The notes under the pieces were generated by a model that was not told the origin of the DNA, searched no databases, and saw only the letters and a list, made by a program, of their open reading frames with translations. A stretch of DNA of 64,000 nt, from positions 930,001-994,000 of the forward strand of contig NZ_CP014162.1 of the NCBI RefSeq assembly GCF_001543205.1, written 5' to 3'. The translations under genes were made by a program, and so were the position numbers. This document shows positions 51,223 to 61,668 of this stretch, one piece after another (the first letter of the stretch is position 1; the number at the start of each line of letters is the position of its first letter). Source of the stretch: Aerococcus urinaeequi. GTDB taxonomy: Bacteria; Bacillota; Bacilli; Lactobacillales; Aerococcaceae.

Positions 51223-52632
51223 TTAACTAAAAACGCCTTGGATATCTTCCATCCAGCCTTTAAACAGATCTTCCATGATGCGTGCCACTTGTACAACAAT
51301 GCTGACCTTGTCGACATCTTCTGCTGGCACAATGGCATTTGACATATCCAGTCGGTTAAAGAGACTTTCATCAAAGTTCACCGTCGTATTGAAAGTATTA
51401 ATTGATTGGTCCACTGACAATGGCGCTGTCAGCGCTAAGTTCCCTACAGCGTCATATTGGAAGGCTGCATCATAAGTTGTAGTCGAATTATTTTCTAAAT
51501 CATAATTATAAGGTAAGAATAGGGCATTCGTTTTGGCATAGTTCAGATCTACGCCACTAACGACACCTTGGTAAATAGCTACGTTATCAGCAGGCAACCA
51601 AGGGGCACCTTCTTCATAAAGGGTAGTATAAGCAAGGTTTTCTTGTAGGGCAGTCAGTAATGTGCCTGTATTTACATACCGTTCATCTTCTGTTTCAGCA
51701 CCTAAGGTCACAAGCATGATGTCGCGGCCATCGATTTGACTCATGATGATGATACAACGACCGGCAATAGATTCAGTTCCAGTTTTAAGACCAGACACGT
51801 CGTCACGTTCGTAGGCATTGCCTGGTAAAAACAGGTTGGTGCTCTCTAAAGTATAAGTCTCCGGATCCGATACTTGGAATTCTTTTGAAGTGACATTAGA
51901 CCGTTCTAAAACATCCGGATATTCATTGACGATTTCACGGGCCACGAACAAGATATCTCGGGCCTGCATCATATTTTCTTGGTCAATTGAGTACGGTGAT
52001 GCTGAACCATCAGTTGTAGTTAACCATGAACCGGCTAAACCTGAAGCGGTATATAATTCGAAGTCTTTGATGCCTAATTCGGTTAATTTGTCATCCATCA
52101 TTTCCACAAAAGATTGCTCTGAGCCGGCAATATATTCAGCCAAGGCAACTACGGCTGCATTCCCTGACCCAATCACAGCAGCATCAATTAAAGCATCCAC
52201 TGTATAATAATCAGTTGATTCTTCTAATGGCACATTAGATAAACCAGCCGCTACGGAAAGCGCTGAAACTGCCTCTGAGACAGGCACCTTAGTGTCAAAA
52301 GACAAATTTCCTGCTGCAATTTCATCATAGACAACAAACAAGGCAATTAACTTAGTCAATGAAGCAATCCCGTGTAAATCGGCCCCATTTTGGTCATATA
52401 GAATTTGGCCAGATTCACTATCAATGACCATCGCGGCATCGATATTCAACCCGTAATTTGTCGCAATTTCTTCTGAAAATTCTGCTACCGTACCACTTGT
52501 TGCCTCACTCGCTTGACTAGTGTCTACAGTCGTATTTTCAGTTGCTAACACAGCCATCGGCACTTGGGCCAAATTGAGGCCTAACAAGGCAACCAATGCT
52601 GTGGTCAAAACTTTTGTCAACTTATTCTTCAC
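51223..52632 (-). CDS. dacA: D-alanyl-D-alanine carboxypeptidase (PBP5-like)
   Basis: 469 residues with a GTG start that directly abuts the kinase stop codon (GGAG 9 bases upstream), so translation is coupled. A signal peptide runs to about residue 30. The serine-peptidase S11 motifs are all present: SLTK (active-site Ser), SGN in AVIGSGNAAVVAL, and KTG in SGLKTGTES. A C-terminal beta-rich domain and an amphipathic end (IVVQVARIMEDLFKGWMED) would hold it at the membrane surface. It trims the terminal D-Ala of peptidoglycan stem peptides. Location with a sensor kinase suggests cell-wall-responsive control. Confidence 0.94.
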   Translation of the reverse strand: MKNKLTKVLTTALVALLGLNLAQVPMAVLATENTTVDTSQASEATSGTVAEFSEEIATNYGLNIDAAMVIDSESGQILYDQNGADLHGIASLTKLIALFVVYDEIAAGNLSFDTKVPVSEAVSALSVAAGLSNVPLEESTDYYTVDALIDAAVIGSGNAAVVALAEYIAGSEQSFVEMMDDKLTELGIKDFELYTASGLAGSWLTTTDGSASPYSIDQENMMQARDILFVAREIVNEYPDVLERSNVTSKEFQVSDPETYTLESTNLFLPGNAYERDDVSGLKTGTESIAGRCIIIMSQIDGRDIMLVTLGAETEDERYVNTGTLLTALQENLAYTTLYEEGAPWLPADNVAIYQGVVSGVDLNYAKTNALFLPYNYDLENNSTTTYDAAFQYDAVGNLALTAPLSVDQSINTFNTTVNFDESLFNRLDMSNAIVPAEDVDKVSIVVQVARIMEDLFKGWMEDIQGVFS

Positions 52633-53784
52633 TTATATTCGCTCCATTTCTACATGATCCTCTAAATCTTCAAAGCGATTAGGAATAGTGAAAATGAACC
52701 GTGTCCCTCTATGGTCCGACTCCGCGTGAATTTCACCACGGTGCAGTTCAATAATCGATTGCGTAATCGCTAACCCCAAACCACTACCCGTCTGCGGCTC
52801 AGTTCGAGATTTATCCCCCCGGTAAAATCTCTGGAATAGGTCCTTCAGTTGCCCCTTAGGAATCTTAGCGCCGTCATTTTCAACGACAAACTTGGTCTTT
52901 TCTTTGTCTTGATAGATTGAAATCCTGATATACTTACCCTTTCCACCATATTTAAAGGCATTGGTAAATAAATTGGAAAAAATACGTACAAATTTTTCTG
53001 GGTCAATATCGACTAGGATATTGTCATCCGGTTCGGCCACAATTTGAAATTCACGGCCGACTTTATTGGCCTCTAATTCAAACTCTACCGTAATTTGTTC
53101 TACCATACGTACCACATTGATCCGGTTAATAGCCAACTTAGTATCCACTTGTTTGACCTTAGTATATTCAAACAAATCTTCAGTCATCCGTTGCATTTGA
53201 ATGGCCTTATCGTAAGCAATATTGATATACTTCATAGCCTTTTCTGGGTCTTTCAACCCTTCCTGCTTCAATAAGGTCAAGTAACCAATCACGGAAGTAA
53301 GCGGCGTCCGAATGTCATGACTCATATTGGTTATCAAGTCATCCTTAGACTGTTCAATCCGCCGCTCTTCTTCCCGCGCTTTAACAGTGGAGTCGACCAA
53401 ACGATTAATCGAATCTACAACAGGCTGCATCCCATTCAACTCGGAAGTAGAAATCTTATGATGGTAGTTTCCTTGCGAAATATAGTGCAGCTCTTCAAGC
53501 ACATAGCCCAATTGAACCGCCCGTAGCCGCCGATAAATCCGCCAGCCAACAAAGGAAACACTCATCACCAAGTAAACCACGGTTAGAGACAGAAAGAAAT
53601 TTTGTTGAAATTGTGGGTGGACAAAAAAAGAGCCAGGATATGTCCGTAACAAGACTGAATAATTGGTTTCATAGACCGTGATCAACACGAACATTAACCC
53701 AAAATACAGTATGACCAATATCGCTAGCCACACAATCGCTTCAAAAAAAAGCTCTGTATGCATTCTACTTTTCTTTTTTTGCAA
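52633..53784 (-). CDS. sensor histidine kinase (VanS-like)
   Basis: 383 residues, starting at a TTG with AAGGTG 5 bases upstream; an ATG seven codons later has a poorer site. Two membrane helices (~15-38 and ~63-82) flank a short 25-residue extracytoplasmic loop, so it probably senses within or near the membrane. A HAMP-like linker follows. The phosphorylated His156 is in NMSHDIRTPL, the N box is NLFTNAFKYG, and G boxes are ENDGAKIP and GSGLGLAI. Partner of the response regulator upstream, from which it is separated by a terminator. Confidence 0.92.
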   Translation of the reverse strand: MQKKKSRMHTELFFEAIVWLAILVILYFGLMFVLITVYETNYSVLLRTYPGSFFVHPQFQQNFFLSLTVVYLVMSVSFVGWRIYRRLRAVQLGYVLEELHYISQGNYHHKISTSELNGMQPVVDSINRLVDSTVKAREEERRIEQSKDDLITNMSHDIRTPLTSVIGYLTLLKQEGLKDPEKAMKYINIAYDKAIQMQRMTEDLFEYTKVKQVDTKLAINRINVVRMVEQITVEFELEANKVGREFQIVAEPDDNILVDIDPEKFVRIFSNLFTNAFKYGGKGKYIRISIYQDKEKTKFVVENDGAKIPKGQLKDLFQRFYRGDKSRTEPQTGSGLGLAITQSIIELHRGEIHAESDHRGTRFIFTIPNRFEDLEDHVEMERI

Positions 53785-53858
53785 GAGCGCACCTTCTAAC
53801 TATTACTGTCATTGAACTATTAACTACCTAACCGACTAACTGGCTACTATAAAAATGT

Positions 53859-53905
53859 AAAAAAGACTAGGGGCGTTGATACCAATATCGCATTCCCCAG
53901 TCTTA
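53859..53905 (-). terminator. terminator between response regulator and kinase genes
   Basis: AAGACTGGGG, ~21-base loop, CCCCTAGTCTT, then TTTTT on the minus strand. It would limit readthrough from the regulator into the kinase-dacA genes. Confidence 0.8.
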
Positions 53906-53948
53906 CTGAACATTCGCCGTGATACCAGACGTTTTCTATACTTAGCGC

Positions 53949-54632
53949 TTAGGCTGTAATTTTATAACCTACACCCCAAACAGTTGAGATTACCTTGTCT
54001 CCACCTGTAGCTTCACCGATCTTATCACGCAAATGGCTCACGTGGACCATAACAGTCTTCGCTGATACCACAGACTCTTGCTGCCATACACGTTCAAAAA
54101 TCTCGTCAGCAGAGAATACGTTATTTGGATTACTAGCTAGTAAGTATAATATACCAAATTCTAGCGCAGTTAGTTGAATTTGTTGACCATCTGTTGTCGT
54201 TACCTCATGAGAATTTTTGTTAATTACAAGCGGGCCAACTTCAATCGTTGCTGAATCATCGCCAGCTGTAGAAGCACGACGCAGTAAAGACTTGATACGA
54301 GCCATCACTTCAAGCGGGTTAAAGGGTTTTGTCACATAATCATCCGCACCAGTCGTTAAACCAGAAATCTTGTCCATATCAGACGATTTAGCAGATAATA
54401 GTAAAATTGGCATATCCACATCACGTTTCCGTAACTCCTTAATCACCGTAATCCCATCCTTACCAGGCATCATAATATCCAACACCATCATCGCAATATC
54501 AGGATTCTCAGCAATTTTGTTCAAGGCCTCATCCCCATCAAAAGCCTGGATTACCTCGTAGTCTTCATTTGTAGCATATATAGTTAATAATTCAACGATT
54601 TCCTTATCGTCATCAGTAATTAAAATTTTCAT
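53949..54632 (-). CDS. OmpR-family response regulator (VanR-like)
   Basis: 227 residues. The receiver domain covers ~1-115 with phospho-acceptor Asp52 (MMVLDIMMPGKDG), acidic pair DDD near residue 8, Ser/Thr in LLLSAKSSD and Lys in VTKPFNPLE. The winged-helix DNA-binding domain covers ~130-225 (LTALEFGILYLLASNPNNVFS, TVMVHVSHLRDKIGE, VWGVGYKI). First gene of a three-gene locus with kinase and carboxypeptidase. Target genes are not known; wall genes are likely. Confidence 0.94.
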   Translation of the reverse strand: MKILITDDDKEIVELLTIYATNEDYEVIQAFDGDEALNKIAENPDIAMMVLDIMMPGKDGITVIKELRKRDVDMPILLLSAKSSDMDKISGLTTGADDYVTKPFNPLEVMARIKSLLRRASTAGDDSATIEVGPLVINKNSHEVTTTDGQQIQLTALEFGILYLLASNPNNVFSADEIFERVWQQESVVSAKTVMVHVSHLRDKIGEATGGDKVISTVWGVGYKITA

Positions 54633-54782
54633 TAGGTTATCCTCCGAACTCTATAATCTCTCCATCTTATTTTAACAAACCCCAACCACATAAGTCCTAT
54701 ATTTCTATTTAAAAGTAGTTAAGAATGCCTTAAGACTTGATATCACAAGCTTTTCCGACCTATATTAAAGATTTTTTCATTG

Positions 54783-54821
54783 AAAAAGGACAAGCGCAGT
54801 CATGCTGACCCACTTGCCCTC
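54783..54821 (-). terminator. terminator after guaB
   Basis: GGGCAAG, inner TCAG/TGAC-type pairing, CTTGTCC, then T5 on the minus strand; uses a G-U pair. Confidence 0.78.
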
Positions 54822-54844
54822 GGAATATTTTCGTCTTTAATCGA

Positions 54845-56332
<1,488 letters not shown>

Positions 56333-56371
56333 TCATTCATTCCCCTTTTCTGTATAAAATTGATTTTTACT

Positions 56372-56400
56372 ATCCTACCACCATACACCAACAAGGTCAA
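56372..56400 (-). promoter_or_regulatory. guaB promoter
   Basis: TTGACC (56395-56400), 17-base spacer, TAGGAT (56372-56377). Confidence 0.8.
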
Positions 56401-56445
56401 CCTTATATTTCGTAAATAAATGGATTATTTTTATATATTAAAGAT

Positions 56446-56521
56446 ATTGTTCGTTTTTTATTTGTTTGAAAAAGATATATACGCTTTTGGAAACTTGGAT
56501 CAAATGTTATAGTTCGGAAAT
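56446..56521 (-). promoter_or_regulatory. two PurBox-like sites upstream of guaB
   Basis: ATTTCCGAACTAT (56509-56521) matches the PurR box AWWWCCGAACWWT exactly, and AAAAACGAACAAT (56446-56458) differs at one position. The nearer box is about 85 bases before the expected transcription start, close to the activating distance known for lactococcal PurR. Confidence 0.6.
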
Positions 56522-56661
56522 TGGTTAAAGAAATCATCTCTTCTTTTACCTATATATATTTACCTTATGCCTATAGCAAAATCCAGTATTAACAAGACCC
56601 CCATAAACCTATGACTCACCGACATACTTTTCAAATTACAAATCCAAAATTTATACGACAC

Positions 56662-56689
56662 AAAAAGCCGTGACATTAAGCCACGACCT
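56662..56689 (-). terminator. terminator after the DsbA-like genes
   Basis: GTCGTGGC, 6-base loop, GTCACGGC, then T5 on the minus strand. The AT-rich region 56522-56661 shows nothing further. Confidence 0.65.
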
Positions 56690-56733
56690 GTGAGTGATTA
56701 TTCGTATAAGTTTGCCGAGAAAAATCCAAATAC

Positions 56734-57246
56734 TTAGATTCTTTCCATTATGGCTTGTTTGAAGGCTTCTGGGTCTACTGTTTCAACGAAGGCTTGGTCT
56801 TCGATGAAAACCGTTGGCACCGCGCCGACACCAACTGCTTGTGCTTCTTCAAATACGCGGGCTGCTAGTTCGCTATTGTCTTGTTGCACACGTCCTTGTT
56901 GGGCTAAATAGGCTTCAACTTTATCTAGGTCTAAACGCGCCCAGTCATTTTGCGACCGAAGGTATTGGTCTGCCATAGTATAGGCCGCTTCTTGGTTGTC
57001 GTAATCGATGTAATCATGGACAAGATTGCCTTTTTGTAGACGCGGACTGGTTTTATCATAGTGCTTCAAAATCCGTTGCACCTGCCCTGTTTGAATTAAT
57101 GGATCTAGGAAGAAGGCGAATTGCTCCTGGTAATTTAAGGCATCCGGACAAGCAAGGTTGTAGTATTCAACGACTTTAACCTTGGCTGTATCTTTTCCAA
57201 GTTTAATCGCATCTTGATAGGTGATTTTATCTGTTTGAAAGGTCAT
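56734..57246 (-). CDS. single-domain DsbA/thioredoxin-like protein
   Basis: 170 residues with a DsbA-type fold: strand VKVVEYYNLACPDALNYQEQF at the active-site position, helical insert, and cis-Pro loop VGAVPTVFIEDQAFV. The CxxC site reads CPDA, so only the first cysteine remains. No signal peptide, so it is probably cytosolic. It starts 26 bases after a gene encoding two related domains, with AGGAGG upstream. It may act as a thiol-dependent reductase or chaperone; function not known. Confidence 0.8.
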   Translation of the reverse strand: MTFQTDKITYQDAIKLGKDTAKVKVVEYYNLACPDALNYQEQFAFFLDPLIQTGQVQRILKHYDKTSPRLQKGNLVHDYIDYDNQEAAYTMADQYLRSQNDWARLDLDKVEAYLAQQGRVQQDNSELAARVFEEAQAVGVGAVPTVFIEDQAFVETVDPEAFKQAIMERI

Positions 57247-57272
57247 TTAAATGCCTCCTTATTATATTTTCC

Positions 57273-58358
57273 TTACTGGGCAATTTGTTCGTCTAAGTAA
57301 GCAATTAATTCAGCTGCTGCATTTGGCCCCACAAAAGCTTTGTCATTATTTACGACGATTGTTGGGGTTGCTGTACCGCCAAGGGCTTCAAATTCAGCTT
57401 TAACGACATCGTTTTGCAGGCGGTTGCCTTGGTATTGGTAAGATAGCGTTTCAATAGCATAGTCTACGATGCCACCAAAGTCAGTCGTTTTCCATTCACC
57501 ATGACGAGCGAAGATTTCTTTGAATTGTTTGTAGGCTTTTTCTTGGTCCTTGTAGTCTACAAAGCGGTTAATAACTTCCCCTTTAGCTAAGCCAGCCTTA
57601 TCGATATCAACGTGTTTGATAATCCGTTGAATCTTCCCTTCATCCGCTAGGCCCTCTAATTTTTCAGACACGGCGTCTTCAAAGTTTTTAGACCCTTGGC
57701 AACGGAAGTTGATGTATTCTGTCACCTTAATCGGCGCATCATCTTGGCCGTATTTAATAGCTCGTTTATCCGTAACCTGGTCTAAATCTAATTTGTCGGC
57801 CCCGAAATCATATACTTCTGTTGCAGTAGCTGTTTGGTAAGCAGCGTTAAACCATTCGCGGATAGTCTCGTTGTCTTCGTGCTCGTCAAAGGCTTGGCCA
57901 AATACATAGGCAGTTGGCACTGTTTTAGCGCCTACTTCAACCGCTTCAGCTTTAATCGCTTCTTGGGTATCATCGTGGTCTTGTTTAGTATAACCTAATT
58001 GGTTTTCAGCATATGCTGCTACGCCCGCTTCATCTAATTCCGTCCATTCTTGACGAGTCGCAAACATCTCTGTTAGCTGCTTGAAGGCATTTTCCGGGTC
58101 ATCGTAAGTCAGGTAACTATGCATCACATTCCCTTTACGCAAATGACCAGTTGGGCGGTTTATGGGCTTCACAATATATTGTACTTTGCCCGCTTCAACG
58201 AATTCTTGAATAATCGCCGTATTTTGTTGTTCGAATTTCCTTGAAAAAGGACATTCTACGTTTAAGTAGGCATATAGTTTTACCGGTGCGTCTGCTTTCC
58301 CGTAACGAAATCCTAGGTCATCTGAAACTGTTGAGAAATCAATATTTGTTGCATCCAT
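57273..58358 (-). CDS. tandem two-domain DsbA/thioredoxin-like protein
   Basis: 361 residues made of two DsbA-like halves. Half 1 (~5-175): YLNVECPFSRKFEQQN with CPFS at the active site and KTVPTAYVFGQAF. Half 2 (~190-360): YINFRCQGSKNFEDAV with CQGS and TATPTIVVNNDKAFV. Each has one cysteine only. The sequences of both halves resemble the next gene, so the locus contains three paralogous domains. No signal peptide. Probably co-transcribed with the single-domain gene. Confidence 0.82.
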   Translation of the reverse strand: MDATNIDFSTVSDDLGFRYGKADAPVKLYAYLNVECPFSRKFEQQNTAIIQEFVEAGKVQYIVKPINRPTGHLRKGNVMHSYLTYDDPENAFKQLTEMFATRQEWTELDEAGVAAYAENQLGYTKQDHDDTQEAIKAEAVEVGAKTVPTAYVFGQAFDEHEDNETIREWFNAAYQTATATEVYDFGADKLDLDQVTDKRAIKYGQDDAPIKVTEYINFRCQGSKNFEDAVSEKLEGLADEGKIQRIIKHVDIDKAGLAKGEVINRFVDYKDQEKAYKQFKEIFARHGEWKTTDFGGIVDYAIETLSYQYQGNRLQNDVVKAEFEALGGTATPTIVVNNDKAFVGPNAAAELIAYLDEQIAQ

Positions 58359-58442
58359 TTTATTACACGTCCTTTGTTCTTTTAATACCCTTATCTTAAC
58401 GAAGTTTCCTCGTCATGCCAAAAATATCAACTCGAAGCTATC

Positions 58443-58474
58443 AAAAAAGCCTGCCAGAATAACTGACAGACTCA
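58443..58474 (-). terminator. terminator after the DUF1129 gene
   Basis: AGTCTGTCAG, 5-base loop, CTGGCAGGCT, then T run on the minus strand; two G-U pairs. Confidence 0.82.
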
Positions 58475-58479
58475 TGTTT

Positions 58480-59226
58480 TTAGAACAAGGTATTTTGTAC
58501 TTTAAATTCGCGTTTAAACCACCATCTGGCAGCTAAACCTAGGACTGCTAGAGCTAGGTAAGCGAATAATGGTAATTCTGGGTTAATACCCGCTGGCAAG
58601 AATTCAGTTAGAGAAATGAGTAGGATCCAAGCTAATAAAACAGCTACTGAAATTAAGATATACCGCATAGTGCCACGTTCTTTCTTCGGTTTAGACATAT
58701 CAGGTTGGTTAGTCGTCAACACAGCCATAGCTAATCCCCCAATAATAAAGTTCAAGATTAGCGTGAATAAACCAGCCGGGCCTGAGCTCGCATTTTCAGA
58801 ACCAATTAATAAGGTCATTCCAGAAATACCCGCGAATACACCACCAATTAATAAGCCACCTTCAACCCAGTAATGCCAGAACGGGCTGTCGCCTGCTTGA
58901 ACTGCCGCATTACCATCGTTAGGGTTTTGGTGTAGTTCTTGGGCGTAAGTTGTTGGTGTGCCGTATAATTGTTTGGCAGTAACCCCTTTGTCTTGCTCTT
59001 CAATAAGAGTATGCAACATTTGATTTTCTTTTAAGTCGATATCGCCATCGTAACCTAAAGCATTGATTTCATTCATAAATTTGATCATAAATTCTTGGTT
59101 ACGTTTGGTTAAACCTGCGTATAGGCCTTCGCGTTCATCTTTGATGCGTTGGTGGGTTGCTTTTTCAGCCGCTTCACGTTCAGCTTGAATTTCAGCTCTC
59201 GATTTTTTCTCATTTCCTAATACCAT
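58480..59226 (-). CDS. DUF1129 family membrane protein
   Basis: 248 residues. A charged N-terminal region (~1-60, Glu/Arg-rich helix) and a conserved soluble segment (LTKRNQEFMIKFMNEI, LIEEQDKGVTAKQLYGTP) precede four membrane helices (from WVEGGLLIGGVFAGI to the end). The family is typical of Lactobacillales and is often found next to ychF, as here (32-base gap). Function unknown. Confidence 0.85.
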   Translation of the reverse strand: MVLGNEKKSRAEIQAEREAAEKATHQRIKDEREGLYAGLTKRNQEFMIKFMNEINALGYDGDIDLKENQMLHTLIEEQDKGVTAKQLYGTPTTYAQELHQNPNDGNAAVQAGDSPFWHYWVEGGLLIGGVFAGISGMTLLIGSENASSGPAGLFTLILNFIIGGLAMAVLTTNQPDMSKPKKERGTMRYILISVAVLLAWILLISLTEFLPAGINPELPLFAYLALAVLGLAARWWFKREFKVQNTLF

Positions 59227-59258
59227 TGTTGGTCAAATCTCCTTTTGCCTGAATGATC

Positions 59259-60353
59259 TTAAACGTTAAATCTAAATAGTAAGATATCGCCGTCTTTCAC
59301 AACGTAGTCCTTACCTTCAGAACGGTAGCGGCCTGCTTCTTTGGCAGCTTTTTCACTACCATAAGTCAGTAAATCTTCATAAGATAAGGTTTCTGCACGG
59401 ATAAAGCCTTTTTCAAAGTCTGAGTGAATTACACCCGCTGCTTGTGGGGCTTTCATGCCCTTCTTGAAGGTCCAAGCACGTACTTCTTGTTCACCAGCAG
59501 TAAAGTAAGTTTCAAGACCTAATAAAGTGTAAGCGCGTTGGATTAAACGATCTAATCCAGACACTTCCATCCCCAAGTCTTCCATGAACATTTCACGGTC
59601 TTCATCGTCCAATGATGCCAACTCTTCTTCGATTTGCGCTGAAACAATTACCACTTCAGCATCCTCTTCATTAGCAATACCGCGTACGATTTCAACATAG
59701 TCGTTACCAGTTGCTGCATCATCCTCGCTTACGTTCGCTACGTATAAGATTGGTTTTGTTGTCAAAAGGAACATGCGGTCAATAAATGGCTGTTCTTCTT
59801 CAGTAAAAGTCACTGTTCGAGCTGATTTACCAGCTTCAAGCACTTCTTTTACCTTAGCAAGAGCGTTGGCTTCAACGATTGCATCATGGTCTTTTGATTT
59901 AGCCATTTTAATTGCTTTTTCGTAACGTTTATTGACTGTTTCTAAGTCAGATAAGATTAACTCTAGGTTAATTGTTTCAATATCGTCAGCTGGATCTACT
60001 TTTCCAGAAACGTGGGTGATATTCCCATCTTCAAAGCAACGAACCACGTGGACAATCGCATCTACTTCACGAATGTTGGCTAAGAATTTGTTTCCTAAAC
60101 CTTCACCCTTACTTGCCCCTTTAACAATTCCGGCAATATCCGTAAATTCAAAAGTTGTTGGGACAGTTTTCTTTGGTACGTAGAATTCAGTAAGTGTTTG
60201 TAGACGGCTATCTGGTACCTCTACAACTCCCACATTCGGGTCGATTGTTGCAAAGGGATAGTTTGCGGCTTCTACTTGAGATTTTGTGATTGCATTAAAT
60301 AAGGTAGATTTTCCAACGTTTGGTAATCCTACGATTCCGGCAGTTAAGGCCAT
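59259..60353 (-). CDS. ychF: redox-regulated ATPase YchF
   Basis: 364 residues. OBG-family P-loop protein that prefers ATP: G1 [13 protein letters not shown]3 [14 protein letters not shown], and NVSEDD where GTPases have NKxD. The C-terminal TGS domain spans ~280-364 ([24 protein letters not shown]-like end). Ribosome-associated and stress-linked in other bacteria. It follows DUF951 and parB in the conserved origin-proximal order. Confidence 0.96.
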   Translation of the reverse strand: MALTAGIVGLPNVGKSTLFNAITKSQVEAANYPFATIDPNVGVVEVPDSRLQTLTEFYVPKKTVPTTFEFTDIAGIVKGASKGEGLGNKFLANIREVDAIVHVVRCFEDGNITHVSGKVDPADDIETINLELILSDLETVNKRYEKAIKMAKSKDHDAIVEANALAKVKEVLEAGKSARTVTFTEEEQPFIDRMFLLTTKPILYVANVSEDDAATGNDYVEIVRGIANEEDAEVVIVSAQIEEELASLDDEDREMFMEDLGMEVSGLDRLIQRAYTLLGLETYFTAGEQEVRAWTFKKGMKAPQAAGVIHSDFEKGFIRAETLSYEDLLTYGSEKAAKEAGRYRSEGKDYVVKDGDILLFRFNV

Positions 60354-60472
60354 TTCTTCACACTACTTTCTTTATTAAGGGTATTTTTTCTTTATTTCTA
60401 TCATTATAAGTCATTCTGATGATTGCAAAATCGAACACATTAGACCAATATAGGCAAAACGGGTACTAATCC

Positions 60473-60673
60473 CTAGTTATTGTCTGCTGGTTGAATGATT
60501 TTTTTCATTTTCTTTTCAAATTCACGTCGTGGCATCATGACAGATTGGCCACAACCTTGGCATTTAATGCGGATATCCGCACCTAAACGAATGATTTTCC
60601 AAGCATTTTCACCACAAGGGTGTTGTTTTTTCATTTGCACGATATCGTGCATGCCATATTCTTTGTCTCCCAA
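60473..60673 (-). CDS. DUF951 protein
   Basis: 66 residues from a TTG at 60673, the start best spaced from AGAGGTG; an ATG at 60652 (MHDIVQMKK) is the alternative and would be nearer to the usual family length. The conserved part MKKQHPCGENAWKIIRLGADIRIKCQGCGQSVMMPRREFEKK contains a CxGC zinc-ribbon-like pair plus an upstream Cys. It starts 11 bases after the parB stop. Function unknown. Confidence 0.88.
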   Translation of the reverse strand: MGDKEYGMHDIVQMKKQHPCGENAWKIIRLGADIRIKCQGCGQSVMMPRREFEKKMKKIIQPADNN

Positions 60674-60684
60674 GACATACACCT

Positions 60685-61668
60685 CTAATCTTCAAATTTA
60701 ATATTCAAAATATCTAGAATACGGGTTAAATCTTCTTCAGAAAGGTATTCGATTTCGATTTTACCGCGTTTTCCGCGACTATTGATTTGAACATTCGTCC
60801 CAAATTTATCCATTAACCGGTCTTCGCTTTCGCGGATATAAGGTGGCACGACTTCTTTCTTGCCGTCGTCTTTTTTAATATCCTTGTCCGCTGGCTCGTT
60901 TAAGGCTTGTACCATTTTCTCCAATTGGCGAACGGTAATGCCTTCTGCAACAACCTTCTTAGCTAGACTTGATTGGTCTTTTTTCGATTTTAAACCTAAA
61001 ATAGTCCGGGCCTGACCTGCTGATAAAGCACCTGATTGCACTAAGGCTTTAATATCGTCACTCAAACCTAGTAAACGTAAATGGTTGGTGATATAAGTTC
61101 TGGATTTCCCCAGGCGTTTAGCCGCTTCATCTTGCGTAATTGCTAAAACATCAATCAATTGTTGATAAGCCATAGCTTCTTCTAGGGCTGTTAGGTCTTC
61201 ACGTTGTAAGTTCTCGATGATAGATGCTTCGATCATCTGTTCATCAGAAAATTCACGTACAATGGCTGGAACAGTCGTTAAACCGGCGATTTTAGACGCA
61301 CGAAAACGTCGTTCACCAGCAATAATTTCATACCCTTTCACCGCAGATTTACGTAGGGTGATCGGCTGAAAAATGCCTTGCTCTTGAATAGATTTGGCCA
61401 AGTCGTTCAAGGCATCTTCATCAAATTGGTGCCGGGGTTGGTAAGGGTTTGGACGAATATCTTCAACACTGATTTCCTGCACCATTTTGTCAGTCGCAGG
61501 GGCTTCAACAGTCGCTTCGTTTGCAGTTTGCTTACTTGTTTCAGCTGTAACTTTTACGTCAACTTGCTCTTGGTCTGTCTCATCCTGGGTAAAAAGTGCT
61601 TCGCCGCCAAAAAAGGCATCAATCCCGCGGCCAAGTCCCTTATTATGCTTATTTGTTTGTTTCGCCAT
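60685..61668 (-). CDS. parB: chromosome partitioning protein ParB (Spo0J)
   Basis: 327 residues. An N-terminal ParA-stimulating peptide (NKGLGRGIDAFF) is followed by an acidic linker, the CTP-binding ParB/Srx domain (IRPNPYQPRHQF, IIAGERRFRASK), the HTH that reads parS (TQDEAAKRLGKSRTYITNHLRLL) and a C-terminal dimerisation domain. It overlaps parA by 20 bases. Identified as ParB rather than Noc because it pairs with parA and precedes DUF951 and ychF. Confidence 0.95.
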   Translation of the reverse strand: MAKQTNKHNKGLGRGIDAFFGGEALFTQDETDQEQVDVKVTAETSKQTANEATVEAPATDKMVQEISVEDIRPNPYQPRHQFDEDALNDLAKSIQEQGIFQPITLRKSAVKGYEIIAGERRFRASKIAGLTTVPAIVREFSDEQMIEASIIENLQREDLTALEEAMAYQQLIDVLAITQDEAAKRLGKSRTYITNHLRLLGLSDDIKALVQSGALSAGQARTILGLKSKKDQSSLAKKVVAEGITVRQLEKMVQALNEPADKDIKKDDGKKEVVPPYIRESEDRLMDKFGTNVQINSRGKRGKIEIEYLSEEDLTRILDILNIKFED

